Shown here one piece after another: positions 26,469 to 36,198 of a stretch of 62,638 nt of DNA. Source of the DNA: Halodesulfovibrio sp. MK-HDV. Lineage in GTDB: Bacteria > Desulfobacterota > Desulfovibrionia > Desulfovibrionales > Desulfovibrionaceae. Both the position numbers and the translations under genes were made by a program. The number at the start of each line of letters is the position of its first letter. Position 1 is the first letter of the stretch. Below the pieces are notes generated by a model that did not search any database, had not been told where the DNA came from, and was given only the letters and a program-made list of their open reading frames with translations. Location: the NCBI RefSeq assembly GCF_009914765.1, contig NZ_WYDS01000005.1:161648-224285 (forward strand). The letters run 5' to 3'.

Positions 26469-28118
26469 TTATCGAACTTCGCCAAAATACTTTTGGTAAT
26501 CTTCGCGAAGCTTAAATTTCTGAATCTTGCCTGAAGCGGTCATCGGATATTCGTCGATAGATGTGATGTAGCGTGGAACTTTGTGCCATGCGATTTTTCC
26601 GCGGCAGTAGTCGCGTACATCTTCTGGTGCGAGGTCGTAGCCTTCTTTGTTGATAATAAAGGCCGCAACTTCTTCGCCGTATTTGCGGCTTGGGATACCG
26701 ACAACCTGAATGTCATGTACGCCATCCATGCCGTAAAGGAATTCTTCAATCTCGCGAGGGTAAATGTTTTCACCACCACGGATGATCATGTCCTTGATAC
26801 GCCCTGTGATGACAACGTAGCCGTCTTCATCCATTACACCGAGATCGCCTGAATGCAGCCAGTTATCGTCATCGATTGCTGCTTCTGTTGCTTCCGGCAT
26901 TGCGTAGTAGCCTTTCATGACGTTGTAGCCACGGCAGACAACTTCGCCCTGCGTTCCGCTTGGGCATTCTTCACCGGTTTCAGGATCAACAACACGTACT
27001 TCGATACCCGGCATTTTTTTACCGACACTCTGGGTACGACGTTCAAAGCTGTCATGCGGCAATGTTTGTGTCATTACCGGAGAACCTTCTGTGAGACCGT
27101 AACAGATAGTTACTTCTGTCATGTTCATATCTTCGATAACGCGCTTCATCAGAGGTTCAGGGCAGATTGAACCTGCCATGATGCCTGTGCGGAGCGAAGA
27201 GTAGTCGAACTTGGAGAACATTTTGTGCTCAAGCACTGCGAGGAACATTGTCGGCACGCCGTAAAGCGCTGTACAACGCTCCTGATCCACAGAAGCCATA
27301 ATGTGTACTGGTGAAAAGTTTTCCAGAATTACAAGCGCTGCACCATGGTTTACGGCGGCGAGAACGCCAAGCACGCAACCAAAGCAGTGGAACAGCGGCA
27401 CAGGCAGACATAGTCTGTCTTCGTGCGTAAATTTCTGGTTTTCACCAATCCAGTAGCCGTTAAGACCGATACCAACGTGTGTAAGCATTACCCCTTTAGG
27501 GAACCCTGTAGTACCGGAAGTGTACTGCATGTTCACTACATCGTATGGAGAAAGGGAATCCTGCCGTTCCTGATATTCGTCTTCGGATACCATAGCTTTC
27601 ATCGCCATGATTTCTGGAATTGAGTACATGCCGCGGTGTTTTTCCACACCGAGGAACATAACGCGTTTCAGAGACGGAAGCTTGTCTATTTTAAGCTTGC
27701 CGCGAGACTGATTACGTAATTCCGGAATCATGTCGTAAATAGTCTGAACAAAATCATGATCGCGATAGCCGTCCATAATGAACAAGTTTTCGCATTCAGA
27801 CTGAGATAGCAGGTATTCTAGTTCGCTTTTACGGTAGTTGGTATTCACGGTTAGTAGGATGGCACCAATTTTTGCTGTCGCAAACTGTAGTGCAACCCAA
27901 TAGGGAACGTTTGTTGCCCAAACGGCAACTTTTTCGCCCCGCTGGACACCAAGAGCCAAAAGCCCTTGCGCCAGATCATCAACCACCTTGCCAAATTCTT
28001 TGTAAGACTGACGATAGTCACGGTCTACGTATACAACAGCATCGTTTTCTGGATACTTTGCAACGGTGTCATCAAGAATCTGACCAAGGGTCTTTTCGCG
28101 AAGTTCGAATGCTTGCAT
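26469..28118 (-). CDS. AMP-forming acyl-CoA synthetase
   Basis: A 549-residue ANL-superfamily ligase that activates a carboxylic acid to its adenylate and then the CoA thioester. The ATP motif is YTSGTTGFPKGVML, followed by YGLTEGSP, the hinge GRIKDMIIRGGENIYP and the catalytic lysine region MTASGKIQKFKL. The overall pattern fits medium/long-chain fatty acyl or branched acyl substrates. It lies eight bases after the XRE-cupin gene, and its AGGAAA ribosome site overlaps the end of that gene, so they form an operon under probable control of that regulator. Substrate chain length is not readable. Confidence 0.9.
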   Translation of the reverse strand: MQAFELREKTLGQILDDTVAKYPENDAVVYVDRDYRQSYKEFGKVVDDLAQGLLALGVQRGEKVAVWATNVPYWVALQFATAKIGAILLTVNTNYRKSELEYLLSQSECENLFIMDGYRDHDFVQTIYDMIPELRNQSRGKLKIDKLPSLKRVMFLGVEKHRGMYSIPEIMAMKAMVSEDEYQERQDSLSPYDVVNMQYTSGTTGFPKGVMLTHVGIGLNGYWIGENQKFTHEDRLCLPVPLFHCFGCVLGVLAAVNHGAALVILENFSPVHIMASVDQERCTALYGVPTMFLAVLEHKMFSKFDYSSLRTGIMAGSICPEPLMKRVIEDMNMTEVTICYGLTEGSPVMTQTLPHDSFERRTQSVGKKMPGIEVRVVDPETGEECPSGTQGEVVCRGYNVMKGYYAMPEATEAAIDDDNWLHSGDLGVMDEDGYVVITGRIKDMIIRGGENIYPREIEEFLYGMDGVHDIQVVGIPSRKYGEEVAAFIINKEGYDLAPEDVRDYCRGKIAWHKVPRYITSIDEYPMTASGKIQKFKLREDYQKYFGEVR

Positions 28119-28126
28119 GGAATTTC

Positions 28127-28696
28127 CTAGTCAGGGTAGTAGATTACTGCGTAGATTTCAGCTTCTTCACCATCTGCCGCACCTACGTAATGCGGAACGA
28201 TGGAGTTGAAATAGGCACTGTCGCCTGCTTCAAGAATGTGTTCTTCTTTGCCATAACGAATAAGCAACTTGCCGGAAGTAACGACGATAAATTCTTCACC
28301 CTGATGGGAAGAAATTTTACGGTCTTCTTCAGTTTCCGGAGTAATATGAATGAAGAACGGCTCCATATTACGGTCAGTTTTGCCTTTGCCCAAAGAGTGG
28401 AACAGGAAACTTGGGCTCTTGTCGCCAGCTTTTTGCATAGTAAGATCTGTTTCACGACAGGCTTTACGTACAATAAGTGGATCAACAGAAATTTCATCGT
28501 CCATGAATGTGCCGAGGCGAACGCCGAGAGCACGAGCAATTTTCTGTAACGGTGCGATGGAAGGGTATAAATCTTCTTCTTCCAATGCTGTTACGAATAA
28601 TTCAGTCAAATCAGCCTGTTCAGCAAGCTCCGCACGGCTCAAGCCGCGCTCTTCCCTAAACTTGCGAATGCGATTTCCTAATTTTTCAGTCGCCAT
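28127..28696 (-). CDS. XRE-family regulator with C-terminal cupin sensor
   Basis: A 189-residue protein with an N-terminal helix-turn-helix of the XRE/Cro type (residues about 8-63, with GLSRAELAEQADLTE) and a C-terminal cupin barrel (about 110-185, with SSHQGEEFIVVTSGKL and AGDSAYFNSIVPHY). Such proteins sense a small ligand through the cupin and regulate neighbouring genes. The tight operon with an acyl-CoA ligase suggests it senses a fatty acid or acyl-CoA. GGAGAAACT precedes the ATG. Confidence 0.88.
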   Translation of the reverse strand: MATEKLGNRIRKFREERGLSRAELAEQADLTELFVTALEEEDLYPSIAPLQKIARALGVRLGTFMDDEISVDPLIVRKACRETDLTMQKAGDKSPSFLFHSLGKGKTDRNMEPFFIHITPETEEDRKISSHQGEEFIVVTSGKLLIRYGKEEHILEAGDSAYFNSIVPHYVGAADGEEAEIYAVIYYPD

Positions 28697-28935
28697 AGTT
28701 TCTCCATACTACAAAATTGTTCAAATAAGAGTTACAGGTATCCGACGTTACAAGAATATTCAAGTGTTCAAAGCCCATGAATACTGTTTATATGCATGTT
28801 TCATGCTGCTGGTGTGGTACTATCGTAAATTATTGTAGCGAGTTATTCTTAGCGTGTATTTTAGCAAAATTGTAATCATGATATTTGCTTACCCCCTTCC
28901 CTTTTCTCTCCCTTGTATTTGCGGTATGGTTTTGT

Positions 28936-31272
28936 ATGACTCATCGTGTACGCCGCAAGCGCTATATTATTACTGGTCAGGTTCAGGGTGTTGGGTTTCG
29001 TCCGTTCGTGTATCGAATTGCCTTGGGTAACAAGGTTACTGGCACTGTAAGTAATACTTCTGATGGAGTGTTTATTGAGGTGCAGGGGGATGAAGAAACA
29101 CTAGCTGGTTTCGCATTCGACTTGGTAGACAAACTGCCGCCACTGGCGGAGGTTACCTCTAAAACAGAGGATGAACTTCCGGTTGTAGACGGCGAAGCAA
29201 ATTTTACAATTTTGGCAAGCGAAGGTAAAAAGGGCAACCGTGTCCTTATTAGTGCCGACGTTGCCACCTGCGACGATTGCCTGCGTGACATGTCTGATCC
29301 GGACAACCGCAGGTATGAATATCCCTTTACCAACTGTACCAACTGCGGGCCGCGTTACACTATCACAAAATCTATCCCTTATGATAGAGCCAAGACGTCC
29401 ATGTCTTGTTTCCCATTGTGTCCTGACTGCAAAACGGAATACGAAGATCCGCTGGACAGACGCTTCCATGCGCAGCCTAATGCCTGTGATGTTTGCGGCC
29501 CTTATGTGTGGCTGACAAAACCTGATGGTGTTGAACAATGCCGCGGCACAGAGGCTATCAAACAGACTGCTGAAGCCTTGGCAAAAGGCGAAATTGCTGC
29601 TGTTAAAGGGCTAGGCGGTTTTCATCTCGTTTGTATGGCAACAGGCAAACAGGGGCAGCAGGGAATTGAAACTTTGCGCTCTCGTAAAAATCGCTGGGGC
29701 AAACCGCTTGCTGTTATGGCAAAGGATATTGAAACAGCCCGCGCTATAGCAGACCTCACAGAGGAAGAAGAAAAGCTGTTGCTCACAAAAGAGCGTCCGA
29801 TTGTTCTCTGCAAACAACGCAGCGATTCCACGCTTGCAGAAGTTCTTAATCCCGGGACGCAGTACGTAGGCATCATGCTTCCGTACACGCCACTTCACCA
29901 TATTCTTTTCAAATACTTTGCTCAGCAGACAACAGAGTTGCCTGTTCTCGTCATGACATCCGGTAACATGAGCAGCGAGCCAATCGCACTCGGCAACCGT
30001 GAAGCGCTCAAGCGTCTGCATGCTCTTGCGGACGTATTCTTACTGCATAATCGAGATATTCTCGTACGTGTTGATGACTCCGTTGTTCGTGTTCAAAAGG
30101 ATACAGACAAACCACAATTTTTCCGACGAGCCAGAGGTTTTGCCCCGCGCCCAGTATTTATGGCAGATAAAGCGCCGTCCGTTCTTGGCGTAGGCCCTGA
30201 ACTGAAAAATACGCTCTGTTACACTCGCGGTAATGAAGCATTCGTGTCGCAGCACATTGGCGACATGCAGAATCTAGAAGTTTATTCGTTCTACGAAGAG
30301 ATAGCCGAATTTCTGCCGCAAACCCTTGAGGTCACCGTCGAGGCAGTCATTCACGACCTGCATCCCGATTACATGACAACTCGCTTTGCCCGCGAGTACG
30401 GCAAGTCACATAACATCCCCGTGCTCGGGCTTCAGCACCACGCAGCGCACATCTATAGTGTACTGGCAGAAAATAAATTTATCGGAACCGCCCTAGGGCT
30501 TGCGTTAGACGGTACCGGCTATGGTGAAGACGGAACCATATGGGGCGGCGAGCTTCTAAGCGTTAACAACCAGTCATTAGAGCATAACAGGCTCGGCAGA
30601 TTGTCGCATATTCCGCTTCCCGGTGGTGAAACAGCCATCCACGAACCTTGGCGTATTGCACAAGGAATTCTCTGGAACGCCGGAATTACAGCCATTGACA
30701 AAGAATGGACATGGCAAAAGCAGTTCGGCCAACAGTCCCAATTCTTACCGCAGCTACTAGAGCGCAACATTAATACGCCGCTCACGTCCTCCTGTGGACG
30801 TTTATTCGATGCAGTTTCCGCCATGCTCGGCATCTGTCATGTCGTAACCTACGAAGGCGAAGCAGCGATTCTTCTAGAGGACGCGCAAGACCTCACAGTG
30901 AAAGAAGCCTACGAGTGTCCGCTCATAACGCATGATGACCTCATTGAATTAGACAGCATATCTTTGTTCCTTCAATGTTACCAAGACTGGCAGCAGGGCA
31001 TAGAAACAGGCATCATGGCCAGAAAATTTCATCTTGGACTCGTTCAAGGTTGTGCACAGCTTGTAGCACACACAGCAAGCGCCACCGGAATCGACACCAT
31101 AGCTCTTTCGGGCGGAGTCATGCAAAGTTTTACCATAGGCACTGAGTTGCCTAAAGCGCTTGTCGCGCTAGGGCTTACCGTTATTCAGCATACTCAGTTG
31201 CCGCCAAACGACGGGTGCATATCACTCGGACAAGCCGCCTACGGCAGGCAATGGCTACTTAACCAGCGTTAG
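28936..31272 (+). CDS. hypF: Hydrogenase maturation carbamoyltransferase HypF
   Basis: A 778-residue protein that makes the thiocarbamate carried to HypE for the cyanide ligands of [NiFe] hydrogenase. It has an acylphosphatase domain (GQVQGVGFRPFVYR), two zinc fingers (CDDC to CTNC and CPDC to CDVC), a YrdC-like domain (VMTSGNMSSEPI) and a Kae1-like ATP domain (LALDGTGYGEDG; LSGGVMQS). The start at 28936 fits the family; an upstream TTG frame does not. No other hyp gene is adjacent, so the maturation genes are scattered. Confidence 0.94.
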   Translation: MTHRVRRKRYIITGQVQGVGFRPFVYRIALGNKVTGTVSNTSDGVFIEVQGDEETLAGFAFDLVDKLPPLAEVTSKTEDELPVVDGEANFTILASEGKKGNRVLISADVATCDDCLRDMSDPDNRRYEYPFTNCTNCGPRYTITKSIPYDRAKTSMSCFPLCPDCKTEYEDPLDRRFHAQPNACDVCGPYVWLTKPDGVEQCRGTEAIKQTAEALAKGEIAAVKGLGGFHLVCMATGKQGQQGIETLRSRKNRWGKPLAVMAKDIETARAIADLTEEEEKLLLTKERPIVLCKQRSDSTLAEVLNPGTQYVGIMLPYTPLHHILFKYFAQQTTELPVLVMTSGNMSSEPIALGNREALKRLHALADVFLLHNRDILVRVDDSVVRVQKDTDKPQFFRRARGFAPRPVFMADKAPSVLGVGPELKNTLCYTRGNEAFVSQHIGDMQNLEVYSFYEEIAEFLPQTLEVTVEAVIHDLHPDYMTTRFAREYGKSHNIPVLGLQHHAAHIYSVLAENKFIGTALGLALDGTGYGEDGTIWGGELLSVNNQSLEHNRLGRLSHIPLPGGETAIHEPWRIAQGILWNAGITAIDKEWTWQKQFGQQSQFLPQLLERNINTPLTSSCGRLFDAVSAMLGICHVVTYEGEAAILLEDAQDLTVKEAYECPLITHDDLIELDSISLFLQCYQDWQQGIETGIMARKFHLGLVQGCAQLVAHTASATGIDTIALSGGVMQSFTIGTELPKALVALGLTVIQHTQLPPNDGCISLGQAAYGRQWLLNQR

Positions 31273-31294
31273 TGCGTTAACGATTTGTGATAGT

Positions 31295-31666
31295 TGTCTC
31301 CGACGGCTCGTTTCACTATCTTTATCCGTAATCTCTCATTCTTCGAGAACGGCTAAAGTTCCGAGGGGCAAGGGCGCTGCCCTGCACCCGCAAGGGGGAC
31401 GCCCCCTTGACCGCGATTTTATTGCGAGCAACTTTTACAAACTGCGCTTTCACGCGGCTTAAACCCACTGACTTGAACAAAAAAAGGGCTGTCCTACATA
31501 AATAGGACAGCTCTTCTCATTTTCGAAAGGTAGTGATGCATAAGCCGCGAGGTTACGTAAAAAATAAGCTTATCTCGCAGATAAAAGTCTTTGGAGAGTC
31601 CAGAGAAGCCTTTCTACAGAAAGGTTCTTTGGCCGCCGGAGGCTCGTCGAAGACCTGCCAGAGGCA
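31295..31666. repeat. Palindromic intergenic element E
   Basis: The left arm carries GTCTCCGACGGCTCG, the TTATCCGTAATCTCTC module and a GC-rich cassette with the hairpin CAAGGGGG/CCCCCTTG at 31391-31409. The centre is AGGGCTGTCCTA with TAGGACAGCTCT (31485-31514). The right arm has TAAGCCGCGAGG, ATAAAAGTCTTTGGAGAG, a hairpin at 31600-31632, and the end CCGCCGGAGGCTCGTCGAAG. The left arm is an almost exact inverted copy of the right part of element F. It lies between convergent hypF and cobT. Confidence 0.82.
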
Positions 31667-31704
31667 AAAAAAGAAGCCCATGCCAATGCGTCGAAGGCAA
31701 TCTC

Positions 31705-32850
31705 CTATAAATTATCAGGCGGCTCTACATCAGCGTCACTGTACGTGGTCATTTGATTGTAGGTGTTGCAGGCACAGCGCATGAGGAACAGCGCGAGGGG
31801 CACACCGCTGCCTTCGCCGAGCCGTAGGCCGAGATCATGAAGCGGATCGATATCTAGCTTGGCGAGAATTTTTTTGTGCCCTGCTTCGGCTGATGCGTGA
31901 GAGAAAAATGCGTAGTCTTTGATTGTCGGGCAAAGCTTCCATGCTGCTGTGTATGCTGCTGTTGCTATGAACCCGTCGAGGAGTACGAGCTGATTGTTCG
32001 CAGCTCCACCGAGGATGAGCCCTGCGAGGGCGGCAATTTCGTAACCACCGAGAGTTGCGAGGATGTCTACTGTATCGCCAGATTCTATTGTGGCTGAATG
32101 TAGAGAGAGCGCGCGTTCGATGACACGAGTTTTGCGTGTGACGCCTTCGGGATCAAGACCGCCGCCGGCACCTGTGATGTCTTGCGGGTGAAGATTCAGG
32201 TAGGCACAGTAAAGGGCTGTCGACGGGGTGGTGTTTGATACACCCATTTCGCCGGTACCAATGGCAGGACAACCTTCTGCGAGTGCCTTGTTTGCTAATG
32301 TGGCACCGATGAGCAGCGCTCGTAGACACATTTCACGGTTCATCGCTGGTGCTTTTGCGATATTTTGTGTGCCTTGGGCAATTTTGCATTGGATGAGTGA
32401 CGGGTGGTTTGGGTAATCGCCACCTTTTGAGGCGAGGTCGACTACACAGAGCTCGGCACCGGCAGTGTTTGCCAGTACGTTTATGCCTGCACCGCCGTCA
32501 CAGAAATTTTGTACCATCTGGCGCGTTACGTCTTGGGTGAAGGCTGAGACGCCTTCTTCATTTACGCCGTGGTCACCGGCTATGGCGTATATGCGTAACG
32601 GATCAGCGGCGATGCCCAGTGTCTTGTTTTGAATGCAGCACATGCGAACGGCGAGTTCTTCTAATTTGCCAAGGCTGCCTATGGGCTTTGTGAGATGATC
32701 AAGACGGTGGTTTGCTGCTGGACGCAGCGTGTCAGAAACCGGCTTGATTTTTTGGAGAAGATCACGCAGCAAAGCTTCATTTTCTGCGGTGTTTTCGTAG
32801 GTAGAAACAGGTTCAACCTTGAAAGTGTGATCCGATAAAGACGATGTCAT
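31705..32850 (-). CDS. cobT: Nicotinate-nucleotide:dimethylbenzimidazole phosphoribosyltransferase
   Basis: A 381-residue CobT that activates the lower base of cobamides by making its riboside phosphate. The sequence shows LTKPIGSLGKLEELA, AGDHGVNEEGVSAFTQ, the GEMGVSNTTPSTA loop and the C-terminal GEGSGVPLAL with the usual glutamate. About 25 residues precede the family start, but the AGGAG before 32850 supports the longer form. No cobalamin riboswitch is visible in the 159 bases upstream. Confidence 0.94.
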   Translation of the reverse strand: MTSSLSDHTFKVEPVSTYENTAENEALLRDLLQKIKPVSDTLRPAANHRLDHLTKPIGSLGKLEELAVRMCCIQNKTLGIAADPLRIYAIAGDHGVNEEGVSAFTQDVTRQMVQNFCDGGAGINVLANTAGAELCVVDLASKGGDYPNHPSLIQCKIAQGTQNIAKAPAMNREMCLRALLIGATLANKALAEGCPAIGTGEMGVSNTTPSTALYCAYLNLHPQDITGAGGGLDPEGVTRKTRVIERALSLHSATIESGDTVDILATLGGYEIAALAGLILGGAANNQLVLLDGFIATAAYTAAWKLCPTIKDYAFFSHASAEAGHKKILAKLDIDPLHDLGLRLGEGSGVPLALFLMRCACNTYNQMTTYSDADVEPPDNL

Positions 32851-33009
32851 GAAATCTCCTGAAATAATGGCAATATTATAAGCCGGAATAGTCTGTTGTG
32901 GTGACTTTATGCATGATGGCTATGGCTTTTTTACTCAGACGTACTTACAGTCTGTGTTACCTGAACGCCAGTTTATTATTAACCACCAAGAACGGGATAA
33001 AGGTATCTG

Positions 33010-34365
33010 ATGCGCCGAATCTTCGCAATCCTCCTTATAATCATGCTTAGTTCAAGTGTAGCATTTGCTCAGAATAATTACACAAAGTTGAAAACTGAAG
33101 GCAGTGTTCGTATCACGCCTGTGGTGTCGGCTGTACAAAGAGCCGCTCCTGCTGTTGTAAGTATCAGCACAGACAGGATTGTTGAACGCGCTGTAAATCC
33201 TTTTGCAAATTTATTGCCTCGTAATCCGCTGTTTGATGAATTTTTTCAGCGGGGGCAGGGGCGTCGGAAAGTAAAAGAACAAACTCTTGGTTCCGGCGTG
33301 ATTATTGATTCAAAAAAAGCGATTGTATTAACCAACGCACACGTTATCCAGGGCGCAGCACAGATTAATGTTACGTTGCTTGATGGCCGTATGTTTACTG
33401 CCACCTTGATCGGCTCTGATCCGGACTTCGACCTTGCTGTTTTAAAGCTCGATAAGGCTTCTGACTTGCCTGCATTACCAATGGGGCAGTCTGATGACTT
33501 GATGCCCGGCGAAACGGTAATTGCCATCGGCAACCCGCTTGGATTTAGCCATACCGTGACGACCGGCGTTGTTTCTGCGTTGGATCGTTCTATTAAAACG
33601 GATAACGCTACCATTACGGATCTTATTCAGATTGATGCTGCAATTAATCCGGGAAACAGCGGCGGCCCGTTAATTAACCTTGCTGGAGAGCTGGTGGGGG
33701 TTAATACAGCAATGTTGCGTCAGGCTGCAAATATTGGATTCTCTATCCCTATAGATAAGGCGCGCAGAGCAGTTACAGAGTTGCTGGAAACGGGGCACAT
33801 TGTTCCTGTGTGGCTTGGGCTTTCCGGTCAAAATTTGGATGAGAACACTGCTGCGTGGTTACGTTTGTCATCCACAAAGGGGCTGCTTGTAACATCGGTT
33901 TTTGATGGAACTCCTGCTGCTGATGCTGGAATTAAATCTGGCGACACAATAATTGAAGTAAATGACAAGTTGGTGACAGACCACAGGCACTATGTGCAGT
34001 TACTGAAGAATATGACGAAGGGCGAAGCCGTAAATCTCACGTATATGCGTGATGGTGAGCCTGTGATAATTGAATTGCGAACTGCGCCATATTCCGAAGC
34101 GTTTGCTGCAAGACAATTGCGTGGACGTTGGGGACTTTCTTTGCGAAAGGGACAAACATATTTAGTTATTGAATCAATTCGCAAGGGTAGCCCTGCTGCA
34201 AAGCTTGGATTACAGGCGGGAGACCTGCTTGTGAACATTAGCGGGAAAAAAATTACGAGTATGAAAGCGCTATATCAGGTGTTCTTTACTCACAGGTTGG
34301 ATTCATCACTCATTCTTTTTGTAGCGAGGGATGGTAAAGGCTACCGTGTGCGTATGGATATATAG
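33010..34365 (+). CDS. Periplasmic DegP/DegQ-type serine protease with two PDZ domains
   Basis: A 451-residue HtrA-family protein with a signal peptide ending SSVAFA. The trypsin-like domain holds the triad H111 (TNAHV), D141 (DFDLAVL) and S217 (GNSGGP). Two PDZ-type domains follow at about 255-345 and 360-450. HtrA proteins degrade misfolded periplasmic proteins. AAAGG lies upstream of the ATG. It is transcribed alone; the ferredoxin gene downstream has its own promoter. Confidence 0.92.
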   Translation: MRRIFAILLIIMLSSSVAFAQNNYTKLKTEGSVRITPVVSAVQRAAPAVVSISTDRIVERAVNPFANLLPRNPLFDEFFQRGQGRRKVKEQTLGSGVIIDSKKAIVLTNAHVIQGAAQINVTLLDGRMFTATLIGSDPDFDLAVLKLDKASDLPALPMGQSDDLMPGETVIAIGNPLGFSHTVTTGVVSALDRSIKTDNATITDLIQIDAAINPGNSGGPLINLAGELVGVNTAMLRQAANIGFSIPIDKARRAVTELLETGHIVPVWLGLSGQNLDENTAAWLRLSSTKGLLVTSVFDGTPAADAGIKSGDTIIEVNDKLVTDHRHYVQLLKNMTKGEAVNLTYMRDGEPVIIELRTAPYSEAFAARQLRGRWGLSLRKGQTYLVIESIRKGSPAAKLGLQAGDLLVNISGKKITSMKALYQVFFTHRLDSSLILFVARDGKGYRVRMDI

Positions 34366-34449
34366 AGCTATAATTACTGGAAATGTTAAATGGTGTGCGA
34401 TATTTACGTAAAAAAAACTGCAAAGAGTGAAGATAATGTTTTTCAGGTC

Positions 34450-34478
34450 TTGACACTGAAGACAGGACAGGGCTAATT
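34450..34478 (+). promoter_or_regulatory. Promoter of the ferredoxin gene
   Basis: TTGACA at 34450-34455 is spaced 17 bases from CTAATT at 34473-34478. The leader to the ferredoxin ATG is about 90 bases and holds a short hairpin GGTTCAtcTGAACC just before a GGAGG ribosome site. Confidence 0.5.
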
Positions 34479-34574
34479 GCAGGTTTCGATGAGATTAACG
34501 CACCAAACCTAGTCGCTAGGTGTTGATGCTTTTATTACGGTTCATCTGAACCAAATCAAACCTGGAGGATTACC

Positions 34575-34763
34575 ATGGGTTATAATGTAACTGTTGATAC
34601 AGAAAAATGTACTGGCGACGCAGAATGCGTAGACGTATGTCCAGTTGAAGTTTTTGAAATGCAGGACGGCAAAGCAGCTCCAGCTAACGCTGACGAATGT
34701 CTTGGCTGTGAATCCTGTGTTGAAGTTTGTGAAGCAGACGCTATCGTTGTTGAAGAAATGTAA
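34575..34763 (+). CDS. 7Fe-8S ferredoxin (Desulfovibrio ferredoxin III type)
   Basis: A 62-residue two-cluster ferredoxin. The C-terminal motif CLGCESC (C42, C45, C48) with C22 holds a normal [4Fe-4S] cluster. The first motif is C12, D15, C18 with C52, where aspartate replaces the second cysteine. This is exactly the pattern of Desulfovibrio africanus ferredoxin III, whose cluster is [3Fe-4S] and can take up another metal at the aspartate. It transfers electrons in the cytoplasm. A strong GGAGG site and its own promoter suggest high expression. Confidence 0.93.
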   Translation: MGYNVTVDTEKCTGDAECVDVCPVEVFEMQDGKAAPANADECLGCESCVEVCEADAIVVEEM

Positions 34764-34799
34764 TTCAACACGTGCGTTTTTTCGCATGCTTTGATTTTT

Positions 34800-34833
34800 G
34801 AACCGGACAGTGGGCAATCTCGCTGTCCGGTTT
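34800..34833 (+). terminator. Terminator-like hairpin after the ferredoxin gene
   Basis: AACCGGACAG pairs with CTGTCCGGTT across a loop of about 12 bases. The T tract after it is short (TTTC). Confidence 0.6.
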
Positions 34834-35137
34834 CATATATGGGTAGGCTAATCTCCCCGTATATTAGCTGTAAATTGTTCAGTGATCTTTTAGAGCAAAA
34901 AATTACTTCCTGCTGTAACTGTTGGTATTCAACGCATCGCCGCAAATTTTTTTATTCTCCTGCTGTTCTTCCCTTGCCAGTTGTACATTTCGTTACTAAT
35001 GATTTGTAGCAGACAGGTGCAAGGTTGCGAGTGCCTGTTTCAATATCACTTAGAAATTTATTGCTCCAATCATTGATGTATAAAAAGCTACCAAATCGGG
35101 ACACTTAGCAAGTCTACGGGGGGTAGGGAGTTTTCTG

Positions 35138-35809
35138 ATGAAGCTGGATTTTTCTGAATTTTTTGCACAATACGAGGCACTTGTAGCCGAAGTAGACACT
35201 GTTTTTAATCGTGTAGCCGACATGCACGGCGACTGTATTAGCTGTGATTCCGGTTGCAGCGACTGTTGTCACGCGTTGTTTGACATAAGCCTGATCGAAG
35301 CGCTGTACATAAATCACAAATTTCTCGAACAGTATCCGTTTGGTGAACTGCGCTCCAACATCGTTGAAGCTGCTAGCGCCGCGGATCGTTTGATCTACAA
35401 ACGTAAGCGCCAATTGTACCGCGATTCCATGAATGGTGTTGAACCTCGTGAATTACTCGAAGCGATGGCTAAAGAGCGTATTCGTTGTCCACTGTTGAAC
35501 AGTGAAGACAAATGTACAATGTACGACGCTCGTCCTATTACATGTCGTTTATACGGTATTCCTACCAATATCGGCGGCAAAGCGCATACTTGCGGACTTT
35601 CAAAATTTGAAGCCGGCAAACCGTACCCTACTGTATCTTTAGATACTATTCAGGACCGTCTTGCAAAAATCAGCCTTGAGCTGTGCAAAGCGATTAAGTC
35701 CAACTACACCGAATTGCCGGGCGTATTTGTTCCTGTGTCAATGGCGCTGATTACTAATTACGACGAAGATTTTCTTGGTCTTAAAGAACCTAAGAAAAAG
35801 GACAAGTAA
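35138..35809 (+). CDS. YkgJ-family cysteine cluster protein
   Basis: A 223-residue protein with the YkgJ zinc/iron-chelating cysteine pattern: CISCDSGCSDCC near residues 33-44, then CPLLNSEDKC and ARPITCRLYG. Proteins of this group may bind a metal centre. Its molecular role is not established. It heads a three-gene operon, its stop overlapping the next start by one base (TAATG). AGGGAG supports the start. Confidence 0.82.
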   Translation: MKLDFSEFFAQYEALVAEVDTVFNRVADMHGDCISCDSGCSDCCHALFDISLIEALYINHKFLEQYPFGELRSNIVEAASAADRLIYKRKRQLYRDSMNGVEPRELLEAMAKERIRCPLLNSEDKCTMYDARPITCRLYGIPTNIGGKAHTCGLSKFEAGKPYPTVSLDTIQDRLAKISLELCKAIKSNYTELPGVFVPVSMALITNYDEDFLGLKEPKKKDK

Positions 35810-36198
35810 TGAGTATTTCTGCGAGCATGTACCGCACTGGTGCAGAGCACGAATTGACACCGGAAGAGGAAGAACAAAAGCGGTTCATGTACGAAAAGAT
35901 GGCGCCTCGTCGTCGTAAGTTTATTGACCGTATCGGATATGATAATTGGGATCCATTTCCAAAACCGAACGATCCTATGGATTTGCGTATGGATATTTCC
36001 AAGCGCACCACTCAGCAGCTCGTTCGCGAGTTTCTCCAGTCTCATAGAGGCAATTATTCCAATGACTACGGTCGCGGTTCATTAGAAACAGCCGTCGGCA
36101 TTGTCAATAAGGATGAGAAGTACCGCGGCATTTTCGACTTCTGCGTTTGGTATTACAACCTCTTGATTGAAGAAGGGCATATAGATCATGACGAATAA
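35809..36198 (+). CDS. Conserved hypothetical protein
   Basis: A 129-residue soluble protein that I do not recognise as any family. It is charged, with a run of glutamates (ELTPEEEEQKR), a basic stretch (APRRRKFIDRIGYDNWDPFPKP) and no membrane segment. It overlaps both neighbours, by one base with the YkgJ-like gene and by eleven with the TPR gene, so the three products probably work together. Confidence 0.75.
   Translation: MSISASMYRTGAEHELTPEEEEQKRFMYEKMAPRRRKFIDRIGYDNWDPFPKPNDPMDLRMDISKRTTQQLVREFLQSHRGNYSNDYGRGSLETAVGIVNKDEKYRGIFDFCVWYYNLLIEEGHIDHDE

Noticed and set aside
32851-33009. Cobalamin riboswitch ahead of cobT
   Set aside because: The 159-base gap is too short and I could find no B12-box-like sequence; none is seen before cbiA either.
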